The notes under the pieces: generated by a model
Told to the model about the DNA's origin: nothing
The model's database searches: none
Seen by the model: the letters and a program-made list of their open reading frames with translations, nothing else
Assembly: GCA_003971905.1 (NCBI GenBank)
Contig: RSEE01000036.1
Coordinates: 496,001 to 560,000, forward strand
DNA: 64,000 bases
Reading direction: 5' to 3'
Source of the DNA: Moniliella sp. 'wahieum'
Lineage: Eukaryota; Basidiomycota; Moniliellomycetes; Moniliellales; Moniliellaceae
Position numbers and translations under genes: made by a program
Part shown: one piece after another, positions 11,011 through 21,385 of the stretch
How the letters are laid out: the number at the start of each line of letters is the position of its first letter
Position numbering within the stretch: position 1 is the stretch's first letter

Positions 11011-12857
11011 GTGGACGTGGCTTGGGTTTCCAAGGGAGGTGGTGGGGGAGAAAGGAGAGGTGGTGGGTGGAGGAGGAGGATGATGCAAAAGAAGGGAAGA
11101 ACGGGATAGCCCGCGCGGAAGCTGAAGGCAACGCTTGAACTACCCGAAAAAGGTTGAACGTTGACGATGGCACTTGGCAGGATCGTCCGAGCGCACAAGC
11201 TGCTCCTGGTGTGTCGCTTAGTAGGGTGGCGGCCGGTACAGGCTATAACGCGTTACGGGGGTTACGCGCTACGGGAGAGATGTGACCCTCAGCCAGCGTT
11301 AAAGCTCAACTTGGGCTGTCCAATGCGCGGGCGACCGATGAATACGATGCTATTGGACCTTGGATACTATAAACTGTTGACTGTGATCCTCCGGCTCCCA
11401 GTCGGGGCTCACTAGGCCAACATAAACCTTTTAGATCTTAGTAGCCCGTACCGTTCCATGGGGTTCAACTGAACGTTTACGCGCAGCGTTCAAAATGTTC
11501 TGGGCCCAAGCTGAGTACCGAGTTACTCAAAAGGAGACCTACTGAGTCTGAGCTCAGTGCTGGCTGAGGCGAGTGGCGCGGCGGGGTTGGAGACGATGAA
11601 ATTGCAGGGGAGCTGTAGGAAGCTGTGAAAGTGTGGGCGGGTCGGGTCAGCCATACCATGCAGACCAGCCAATACGATAGGCCTCCTACGTCCATCACGC
11701 GGCGACAGGGATCACCCTGAAGCTTATTGAGCCCTACCTGGCGTCGGGGGTAGCGACGTGCAGACATCGGGTGTCTTAGTCTTGGTCCTGGTCTGGCCAA
11801 GGTCATTATCATTAGTCTCACAGGCACTACAGTCAAGTCACGGGTCACGCGTCTTTACGAGGCAACGACAAACCAATAAACTGGTAACCTGTAGCCCTCC
11901 GGCTCCAGGCCGGCCTGTCAGGACAACAGGGATCCCCATTACCGTCAGCGCATCGGCCTGGGATTGTCTGGGCCGGCAAACCGGCAAAACAGAAAGGCCA
12001 TGTAGCAAAAGTGGCCAGAGAGGGGGGCAGCCGCAGGTGGCTGCGACCGGCCGGTCAGTATACATGACCCGTGTGACCCCGTGGGAAGGTGGGGAAAATT
12101 TACGGCCAATTTATACAAGCAAAAAAGTGCATCTGACCATCTTCAGCGAGAGACCTTTGGAAAGAGAGTTGTTGGGGTCCAAACGCCGTGGGATAGCTGC
12201 TTGCGGGGGGCAGAGGTCGGAGTGCCTAGCGCCGGATCTATGGCCAATTCCGTGAGAGTGGAAGACGATATGTTTTCGATCGTGAAAACCGCTAAAATGC
12301 GGTTTGGTTGGTGAGCATGAACAACACGAACCGTGAGGACCGAGTATACTGCGTGCATGGGCGGCCGGCATGAGCCACACGAGGAAGCAGAAGACGGAGA
12401 GTGTTGGGGACAGAACAACTGATATCGCGTTGCGCTGCTCTTCTTTGTGTGGGTCTGCCTTGGCTGCCTTGCATGGGGTGGCCTGTGCGGCGTTCGCCCC
12501 AATCCGATTGCCACAGCGCACCATCCAGCCCGCCCCCCTCCGCGCCACCCCGCGGACCAGCCGCGCATCCCATCATGTGACCGCTCACGCTATGCTGCTG
12601 AGGTAATCGATCATCCCAGCCTCCATCCCTGGGAAGGAGAGATGGGCGTCGCCGGGTCATCGGGCGTGCTGACGTCACCGGATATCATGCGTCACCCGTC
12701 ATGCACCACGGCGCGTTGTCGGGGAGGTTAATGGTGTTGATGGGCTGGAGCACCTTGAGGAGCTCGCAGCGCACGCACAGCCCCCTGCCCATTAACCACC
12801 ACCGCCACGCCCTGCGCCCCCACCGCCACGCCCTGCGCCCCCACCGCCACCGCCACC
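11011..12857. other. Intergenic between two divergent genes (Gac1-like and rad52)
   Basis: About 1.85 kb. It holds TTGAACGTTGA (11153-11163), a second imperfect TTCAAC/GAACG cluster (11463-11491), ACTGAGTAC-like words near 11510-11570, and a CRE site at 12670. GC-rich (CCACCGCCACGCCCTGCGCC) tandem units lie just before the rad52 ATG. No domain is recognised in any open frame. Confidence 0.5.
12670..12677 (+). promoter_or_regulatory. CRE site TGACGTCA upstream of rad52
   Basis: A full palindromic TGACGTCA lies 180 nt before the rad52 start codon. It has the same spacing class as the sites before the NPC2-like, MOB1 and Laa2-like genes. The role is inferred. Confidence 0.4.
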
Positions 12858-14615
12858 ATGACTGCTCCCGGCCCGCCCACGATCGCCGCCTTGATGGAGC
12901 AGATGGAGCAAATGCGCGAGCAAAATCGCCAGCTCCAAGCCCACAATGCTGCCCTCCTGGCCCGCCACGCCGACCCCCGCCCCCCCGCCTCGGCCCCACC
13001 ATCCTCGTTCGCCCCGTCATCCTTTGCCCCCGCCACCCAGTCCTTGGCCAGCGTCCTGAACGTCTCCTCCCTTGCATCTGTTGCATCACCCGACCTCAGC
13101 TACGACACGTCCTTCCCAGCCGCCCCGCCAGCTGCCCCGCAGACCGCTCTGCCCCCCCAGTCCTCTGCCCTGGCTGTCTACGAACGCGCTCTGGCGCGGG
13201 ACCAGCAGGAATCACTCGAAGTCCAGCGCAAGCTCAATCAACCCCTCGGCCCTGAGCTCGTCTTACGCGGGCGGGACCAAGTACGTATACCCCCATTCCC
13301 CATTCCCCATTCCCCATTCCCTCCTTGGGTTCGGTCTGTGGGTGTGGATGACCAATGATGGCGACTAACCCGGCCAGATGGACGACCACTCACCTACCTG
13401 GCCACTCACCAGGCCGTGCGGCTTGCCAACGACGTCTTCCGCCACGACCAATGGTCTTCTGACATTCTCGAAATCCATCCCGAGTTTCGCATGCGCTCCG
13501 AAAACGTCTATGACGTATACTGTTGGGTGCGCGTCCAGGTCACCTTGCGCAACGGCGCCTACCGTCAAGACGTGGGCGCTCACTCGCTGTCCAACCAACG
13601 CGACCTGGACTCGGCCCGCGAAAATGTAGGTCCCTGCCAGCGCCGGTAGAGTGGCAGGATGATACTGACCTTCCTGTTCTAGACGATGAAGTCGGCCGTT
13701 TCGGATGGGATCAAACGCTGTCTCAGGGCGTTTGGAGATCGGCTCGGGTACGTCCTTGATTACAGCTACCTAGAGCGAAGCGAACTAACCCCCCCACCCA
13801 CCCCGCTCACCCCTGTCTCTCAGTCTGTGTCTGTATGACGAGAAGTACCGCCGCTTCGCAGGCAACCTTTCCAAAGTCAAGATGGTTCGTCCTCCTCCCC
13901 TTCTTTCTTTTCTTCCGTCTTGAGTGCAAGTCAGCTAACGATCGCACAGGAATACGATGTCACAAATGTGTACCGAGGCGATCAGTTTATGGCAAACCAG
14001 AAATCCCCCGCACCCTATGGGGCGTCTTCTTCCACAACCCTCCTGCTCCTAGTTCCAATGCTGCGACAGCTGCCCCTCACCCCCGAGCGTCTGCTTCGTC
14101 AGTGCACCCACCCGCCGCTGCACCGGCCATGTCAAAGAAAGACAAGGCGGGGGATCCGACGTCCCGCATCAGCTCGGCCCCCGGTGCTTCAATGACCGAG
14201 GGCGCCGCGCCCAATAACTTTGCCGCGCAAAAGGCCAAGGCAGAGCGGGAGGCCTTGGAGAAGCGTCAACGATACCAAGAGAAGCGAAAGCAGGAGCAAC
14301 AAGGTAAGAAGGCCCAGGACGACCTAGCCGAGACAAAGCGAAAACGGAACGACGAGCCAGCTCGCGCGGGGAAGCGGATCCATTCGGAACCTGGCATGTC
14401 CGTACAGACGCGGGCGCGGTTCTTCCCAGCGCACAGGGCACATCGGTTCCCGCAGTGGAAGGAGACGAAGATACGATGACACGGAATTGGCTGCCTCTCA
14501 GCTCGCCTCGTTCTTCACGGACGATCTGGAGGAACCCGAGGGCCAGAGTCACACGTCGGGCGTGTTCCGTGGATCTGATACGGTCAGCGCGCCTTTACGA
14601 ACCCCGGTCACGTAA
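12858..14615 (+). CDS. RAD52: DNA recombination/repair protein Rad52
   Basis: Mediates Rad51 loading and single-strand annealing in the nucleus. Five exons are visible: 12858-13280, 13378-13625, 13683-13747, 13824-13884 and 13950-14615. The Rad52 core is unmistakable: AVRLANDVFRHDQWSSDILE, VRVQVTLRNGAYRQDVG, MKSAVSDGIKRCLRAFGDRLG (split by an intron), LCLYDEKYRRFAGNLSKVKM, then EYDVTNVYRGDQF. The N-terminus has a Met/Gln-rich helix (LMEQMEQMREQNRQLQAHN) and low-complexity Ala/Pro/Ser. The C-terminal acidic end LASFFTDDLEEPEGQSHTSG stops at 14615. Frame breaks occur around exon 1/exon 2 (SSYAGGTK is in another frame) and in the disordered tail after 14100. Intron boundaries in the core agree with family conservation. 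Confidence 0.93.
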
Positions 14616-14880
14616 CCGGTAACCTATCCCCCTATATGTCATGGAGAATGGCATGCCATGTCGCGGCATCCCATGACTATTCTATCCCATCCATGCCATC
14701 CCACCCATGGCATCTGTCGTATTCCCCCCGTTTGTTTTATTATACACTCTAAGTTGGTGCTGGCTCTTCCCGTAGTGGGTTGCTAGCCTACTTTTAATTC
14801 TGTTCGGTCGATACGTTAGCCTTGGCCTCAATCGAAAAGGAGTTTGTGTTGATAGGTGTATCACGCCCCTGTCAAGCAAA

Positions 14881-14982
14881 GTCGGGTTAGCTCAGATGGG
14901 AGAGCGTGAGATTGAAGTTGGACTTCGATACCACATCCTTCGGGATTCCTCAAGGTCCCCGGTTCGATCCCGGGACACGACA
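14881..14982 (+). tRNA. tRNA-Phe (GAA), intron-containing
   Basis: The cloverleaf can be drawn: acceptor GTCGGGT with ACACGAC, D arm GCTC/GAGC, anticodon loop TTGAAG, variable AGGTC, T arm CCCGG-TTCGATC-CCGGG, discriminator A. A 29-nt intron (14918-14946) sits after position 37, and its ACTTC can pair with the anticodon GAAGT, as in other eukaryotic pre-tRNAs. The D-arm region matches yeast tRNA-Phe. There are two mismatches (5-68 and 31-39), so a sequencing error or slight degeneration is possible. Confidence 0.8.
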
Positions 14983-16055
14983 TTTTTGCTGCGCTTCGAT
15001 TTGAGCTTGGATTTGATCGTGCCTGGGCGAATAAGATCGGCGTGCACTGTGGGATGAGACCCAGTCGGCCCAAAAAGAACAGGGGGGACAAATGGCTCCC
15101 AATGGCTGGTGGGGGGGGAAGGGGGCAGCACATGGCTGCCATGTCTGCCGCACCCATGAGCCCATGAGCCCAACTCGGTACCTGATGATGGAAGGCGATC
15201 CGTTATTTGCGTACCCCACGCTTTTCTCCTCGCCTGGGACCATGATCCTGGCAAGTTGCGTATATATGCACCGCACAACAGTAGGAACAACAGAGAGAGA
15301 ATACATAACCCTCATTATGCCCAGAGTTCAAGGAGGATTGCGCGGGCGCGTGAGGGGGCTGATGGGCATGAGGGGGCGGCAAATGGGTAGCCATTTACAA
15401 CTGAGGCTACCGGGTGGAAGAGGATGGCGAGAACCGAGTCGGTCCTTGTGGAGGACTGTGGTGACTTTTGAGAACGCCGGAATGATGGCGGGTGGCTGTT
15501 GGGGGACGGGGTGGGGGGAAAGGTATTGGGGGTACCGGTGCCTCTAAAGTGTCTTGGGGTGCAGATCGCACCCCACCTGCAAGTGGACGGTTCAACGCTG
15601 GGGGAAGAGTAGCGTAAGATGATCAATGCAAAGCAAATCCCGAGGGGGAGATGGGCAGTCGGGCTAGGATACCACGAGATCAAAAGGGGACCGTGGTGCC
15701 GCGATAATTGCGCAACCTGCGAGTGGAACCCAGCCAGCATCCGTCGGGCACTTTATAGAGCTCCACGTGGGTCATGTCAGCGGGGGCAAAGAGAGCATGT
15801 GCGGCGGCCGGGTCGGTGGTTGATGACGAAACGGGCCGATCCGAAATGTGCTGGAGGAGAATCGGTGGGCAACCAACATGCCCGTCAGAAAGACGAGATG
15901 AGCACTGCTCATGCCATTTGTATCTGCAACCGGTTAGCTTTGACCTGCGCTTCACGCGGTGCACGACCCTGGCATACGGCATCGATGAAGTGGAGGGTCG
16001 GGCGACCCATGTCTGACATTGCTGTGCAAGGGACGTTGAAGGGGCTTCACGCGAC
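14983..16055. other. Intergenic region after tRNA-Phe
   Basis: About 1 kb. A T-rich Pol III terminator-like run (ATTTTTGC) follows the tRNA immediately. A minus-strand CTATAAAG near 15757 lies in Ser/Ala-rich open sequence that could instead be the 3' end of the coiled-coil gene upstream on that strand. No domain is seen. Confidence 0.4.
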
Positions 16056-18387
16056 CTAAGCGGAGGCAGCGGGGTCATGGCTTCCATACTTTTCTCCAGC
16101 ACTTTGCACCGCAACCGCAGCTGGTGACTCAATGCAGCATACTCGGTCCACCTGGCCTGGTGGAGAGGGTCCGCCGCAAGGAAGGCACGAGAGGGAGGGG
16201 GTGCGGATGAAGACGCTCAACAATTGACCGGTCCAGCGCCACGTCATCATACGTTGGGGTGACAGCTCTTGCGCAGGTGGATTCGGCTCAAATGTAGTTT
16301 GGGTACCTTGCTCGACATATGTAATTGCGCTCGGCAGCTTCAAACGCCGCTTATACTGCCTCGTGACCAGCTCGATCAAAGCGTGCTCACCTCCTTTGCT
16401 TTCCCCGGGAAGCGCCAAGTCGGATTCCCCATCAGAGCCAGAGCCAGAGCCAGAGCCAGAAGCCTCCTCTGCTTGGACCAAGGCCAATTCGCGCTCGACT
16501 TCTACACCAAATCGGCAAGAGAGCGTTCCATTCAGTGTGGCTCGCGCATTGGTTCCTTTGGCCTTACGAAGGCTATTGGCAGCCGTTGAAGTTCGAGCCT
16601 GCTCCGCTAGATCGTCCTTGAGCTTGTTTACTGTTGTCCGCAGGGTCAACATGTCTTGCACCAACTTCTCATTTCGCTCTGTAGGCCCAACCACTGCTCC
16701 ATCCACTTCTCTTTTTCCTCAATGGCATGTTTAAGTCGGGAACACTCGGATTGGGCCTACAGTAGATACCATAAAGCCAGGTTAGAAGGTTGACAGATAG
16801 ATGAGAGACGTTGCGGTGCGTACCATCTCGGCTTGGTCTCGCTCGTATTCTTCGCTTTCTTTCAGACCGGCCAGTTGATCTCGCAGTTCACCCCGTTGCC
16901 GACGTAGGTTCTCCGTCTCAACTGGGTAGACACAAGTCCACGTTAATCCCAAGTCCGCCAATACCCCATGAGAGAAACGTACTCATCAAGTCCTCCATTT
17001 GTTCGCGGCTTTTGGTATGGATCTCTTCTAGGTCCGCATTGCGGCGAGTCAGAGCGGTGAGCTCAACCTCAAGCAGTGCCATTTGGTCCGTAAAATACGT
17101 TGCTTTGAGCAACACCTTCCGTTCCTCCCGTTTCTTACTGGCCAAGTTGTCTTCGGCTGCTTCCAGATGGGCCAGTAACTCGGCCACTTGCTCTTCATGT
17201 TCGTCCTCCTTTGTTTCGAGTGTGCGCTCCAGCATGCGACGCAGCCGTGCCAGCCGCTCGTTTTCCTGAGACAGTTCGGCCATGGCCAAGGGCGTGTCGC
17301 CCAAGCTGATGGCATCGGAAAAGTCCATCGCCGACAACGTCATCACCCTTCCTCGTTCAACTCAAGGGTGAAGGAACGAAGGGATGGGTCGCTGCCCACA
17401 TGGTAGGAGGTAGGACGGAAACCCCACCCCTTCTCGTTTCTGCTAGCTTCAGGGTTGGGAAGGACGCCGTCGAAAGAGCGTCGGCCATGACCCGTATCGG
17501 ACCGTACCCACGGCTTTGAAGGCGGTTCAACCTTGCCGCCGTACACCCGCAGCAAGCTTCTGTCCCTAGGCTGCTGGGGCTGGCTGGTTTGCCTGCGGCC
17601 GGACTCGAGCGGACTGGAGCGTGGTTCACGGCGGGGGGGAGAGGAGGAGCCCGCGAAGGACGTTTTCAGAGCGGAAGTGGAGGCAGCGAGCGAGGTATAA
17701 CGGGAGCAGGAAATGATAATGCTCTGGGAGGCGCCGCAGTTCAATCCAATCTCCTCCTCGATTGCATCGCTGCTAAGAGCGGGAAGTGAAAAGGCCAAAA
17801 CACGCTTTTCGGGGCTCGAACGGTCGTCACAGTAGGGGGATGGGATGGAAGATGCAGCCGGCAACGGAAAAGGTGCCGCTCCTGGGATCGACTCATCATC
17901 GTCGTTGGAGGGTGAGGTGGAGACAGAGGAGACAGGCGAAGCAGGAAGGAAGAAGATGAGATGCTTCTTGAAGGATCATCTCGACCAACTGTTCGGGTCC
18001 CATGTCCACCGAAGCATGCTGGGATGCAAACGCTTCGATTTGGGGCAGCAAGCTAGGGTGGATTAGGGGGTGTGATATCGACCTCTGCTTCAGCGCATTA
18101 CTCTTTTTGGCGCTCGGCGCGCATGTCCTCAAACTCGCGCAAGATAGCGGGGAAGTTGCCGCAGCGGAGGTGACCGGGAGGCAAGTCGCCTACATCAGCT
18201 TCCCCCTGGGTACTCGGATGGGGGTCGGGAGAATGGGGCTGTTGATATTGGCCGGCAAAGCGACGGAAGATGTCTTGGACCTGCAGCTCCACCCGACGCA
18301 CATCGAGAGGGCGGCGGTGCTGCCTGATGGAGCGGGGGTGGTCGGGGGCGCAGGATGGACGATAGAAGCGTTGTGAGCACTGGGCAT
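16056..18387 (-). CDS. Coiled-coil protein, unrecognised
   Basis: Not assigned to a family. From the N-terminus (MPSAHNASIVHPAPPTTPAP at 18387) it has a short helical block (VELQVQDIFRRFAG, NFPAILREFEDMRAER, LLPQIEAFASQHASVDMGPE), a Ser/Pro-rich disordered part around 17350-17860, then a long coiled coil: MAELSQENERLARLRRMLER, EEQVAELLAHLEAAEDNLAS and further heptads to about 16560. A (GS)n run follows near 16440, then another helix and a weak C-terminus. Introns lie near 16757-16823 and 16922-16982. A frame break at 17345 (AAGGGTGATG) would be healed by one more G, joining NEEG to MTLSAMDF. The true stop may be downstream of 16056, since KVLEKSMEAMTPLPPLR runs on in another frame. It may be a cytoskeletal or spindle-pole scaffold; this is a guess. 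It diverges from the MAPKK gene. Confidence 0.6.
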
Positions 18388-18783
18388 GGCGGGCGAGGCC
18401 TAGACGCCGGTGGCGACTCCCGAGTGACGAGATGCCCAGCAAACAACCCATCGTGTCCCCTCAGTCTGAGTATACTCAGCTCACTCCGCCTCGCCTCGCC
18501 TGCCCCGTCCCGATGGTGGTGGTGGCTGCGCCACATGGGACGCCACATGTGATGTGGCAGCATATGTCACACGGTATCACATGTGATGCATGTGATGGCT
18601 CACGCCCCTCGACATAAACGATCGCTCCTCCACGCTGGAAGCTGCCCGCTGCCCACGAAGCCTGGCCGCGCCGATCAGTGATGATCATCTCCGTCCTCAA
18701 CCGGAGGCACCAGTCCGAGGCACCTCTCTCCCTCGTCGTGTTCGCCTCCCGTCTCCGCCGCCGCTGCCGCTGCCGCCACCTCC

Positions 18784-20281
18784 ATGCCCTCCTCCATGCC
18801 CCCTCCCGGCGTTCAGCGTCCCCGCCCTGCCCCCTCCCCGGCGCGCAGCATCCCTCCCCGCCAAGAGTTGGACCAGGGCGAGTCCTTCCTGGAGGATCCC
18901 AGCGACGACGAGGACGCGCAAGACGGCTGCAACCCCCGCCGCCTGTCAAGCCGCGTCGGCGCAAACCCCCTCCGTTGGCAGTGCACGACTCAATTTTCTC
19001 CTACACATCCGCCGCGCTGCGTTCGCCGGTCCCCGAACCCACGCCGAGACTCGATTCGTACGTGCTGGCCCCGTCAGACGCTGCCAATGGGCGCGACTAG
19101 TCGGCCGTCCGACTTGCAGTTCAACCCAGCACCGGATCGGACCATGGGGACATTGGACAAGTACGACTTGACTGCTTGCGGGTTGTCAGAGGAGAGTGCG
19201 AGTTACCATGCCAAACTCTCGGAGCAGCTAGCCACTCTCGCGCTGGCTGGGGCACAACACAGCCAAGGTGGTCCCGTTGTTTGGTCCAACGATGATCTCC
19301 AGTTCATCTCGGACTTGGGCGCCGGCAATGGCGGCACTGTGACCAAGGTGCGTCACCTCCCCACCAACACCATCATGGCCAAAAAAACGGTCATTATCGA
19401 TGCCCAGCCCGCGGTGCGCAAGCAGATCCTGCGTGAACTGCAGATTATGCACGAGTGCCGCGACATCTCCATTGTTGGCTTTTACGGCGCCTACCAGACC
19501 GAACTCTCCCATATCTGCATGTGTATGGAGTATATGGATAAGGGGTGCGTACCACCTCGTTTTCCTTTGTTTTTTCTTGGATTGGTTCACTCACATTGCC
19601 CCCCTGCCCTGTTAGATCGTTGGACCAGATTTACAAACAACATGGCCCCATTCCTTACCCTGTCTGTGCCCTTGTGGCAGGTGTGGTGGTGAACGGCTTG
19701 GCCTACCTCTATGATGTGCACCGTATCCTCCATCGCGACGTGAAACCCAGCAACATTCTTGCCAACAGCCGAGGCCAACTCAAGCTCTGTGACTTTGGCG
19801 TGTCGGGCGAGCTGACCAATTCACTCTCGGTGGCGAACACGTTCGTGGGCACATCGGCCTACATGGCGGTACGTACCGAAGCCCGAACCCATCATGACCA
19901 CTCATGCGATGACGGTGCCGTGTACTGACTTGGGCTTCTGCTCCCCTTACAGCCGGAACGGATCCAAGGCGGCGAGTATACGATTAAGAGCGATATCTGG
20001 TCTTTGGGCATGACCTTGATCGAGCTTGCCCTCGGTCATTTCCCCTTTCCGCTGACGAGCAAGGCCCAATGAGCATCCTCGACTTGCTGCAGCAGATTGT
20101 CAATGAGCCGAGTGCCCAGCTACCTCCTTCCTTTAGCCCGTTGCTTCGTTCGTTCACCGACGCCTGTCTGCTCAAAGATCCTACGGCAAGGCCATCGCCC
20201 AAGGAGCTGCGTCGGTCCCCGCTTCTCACCACCGCCTTGACCCTCACCTTTGATCTGGCCTCCTGGCTCAACTCGATCTAA
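18784..20281 (+). CDS. STE7: MAP kinase kinase, Ste7/Fuz7 type
   Basis: Dual-specificity kinase of the pheromone/filamentation MAPK cascade. Three exons: 18784-19544, 19616-19868 and 19953-20281. Kinase motifs in order: [13 protein letters not shown] (Gly loop), AKKTVII (VAIK lysine), [28 protein letters not shown], the activation segment [20 protein letters not shown] with the S-x-x-x-T pair typical of Ste7/Fuz7 MEKs, then [21 protein letters not shown] and a C-terminal [20 protein letters not shown]. Acidic residues of the insert (ADEQGP) join the C-lobe only if one base is added near 20060. The N-terminal tail also switches frame ([19 protein letters not shown] lies in another frame near 18950). 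The start is therefore approximate. Ste7 is preferred over Mkk1 or Pbs2 from the activation loop. Confidence 0.9.
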
Positions 20282-21385
20282 TGACCCCAACTGCATACCA
20301 TGCTCGGCTACCCTATCCATACTGCATCTTCCCTTTTCATTGTGCTTGTTCTTTCTCTGCCTCTCACGCGTTCTCCTTGCTGTCTCCACTTGTGTGCTAG
20401 CGGGCATCGTTGTCTAACATAATTCCCCATCCTACCCCTTTTCTCCCTTTTCTCCCTCAAGATTCTACTCCGGAGTCCTCATGTGCTCCGCCATTGCATC
20501 CAATCCCCTCACACCCCACCCCAACCACCCAAGTTCGGCGTGTACTTGACCGGTATAAATCTCTGGCGCGGGAAGGTACGCCAAGAAGGAAGTGGCATAC
20601 CCAGTCGTCTGCGATCCCACCAGATCCTACCCGGCAAGGTAGCGTCAGCGCCCAACAAGCGCGTGTGCTGGACTGGCGTATGAAAAAAATGCCTCAGGCC
20701 TGATCGGCCTGATCAATGGTTGGGGCAGCAGGGAGTCCAGGGGAGCCCCGGTACCTGCCCAGCGGGGGGACGTTACAGAATAGAATCCATTCGGACGTCA
20801 AGCTGAAGCAGGACAGGAGGGATAAGGTGAGGGCGGAGGGGGAAAGAAGGAGGGGAGAGACGTGCAATATTATAAACGGATCTCAGGCCGTGGTGCGTCG
20901 ATCCTTAAACGTTATCCACGACCCTGCTCCTTCTGTGCTCTGCCTAGGGTCCGGGTACCATTCCTGATTCAGGGCGAGGGCGATCGATCCTGGCCAGGGA
21001 TCAGCAAAGAAGGGATGGCGGGGGCTGGAACCAACGGGGACAAATGAGAAGGAGAAAAGGGGGGGGGCAGTACATACACCCCAACTAGGGTATGCGGCAG
21101 CGAATGCGAACAAAAGCGGCGAATGCGGACAAAAGCGGCGAATGCGAAATAGAACACAGCATCACGGGTATCGAAAGGTTGGGTACCGGTAGGTGAGGTA
21201 GGCAAGAAGGTAGGTAAGGTATACGGTAGGTATCTAGCGTACTCGTACCCACACCCTTACGCGGTGGCAGTGGAGCGGTGCCGGCAACGGCGCATCACGC
21301 TTGCTGGGCTCCGTGCTCCGTGGCACCAGCGCAGTCGCAGGCGCAGGAGCTGGGGCTGGGACTGGGACTGGGGGTATGGTAGAGC
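20282..21385. other. Intergenic, converging 3' ends
   Basis: About 1.1 kb between the MAPKK stop and the end of the Unc13-like gene. It includes C/T-rich 3' sequence, a tandem GCGAATGCGGACAAAA-like unit near 21105-21150 and GTAGGTA words near 21190-21235. No domain is seen in open frames. Confidence 0.5.

Noticed and set aside
18552-18600. Hairpin-like CACATGTGATGCATGTGATG run as a structured RNA
   Set aside because: It lies in a compact divergent promoter and is better read as repeated E-box-like words; no stable long stem is evident.
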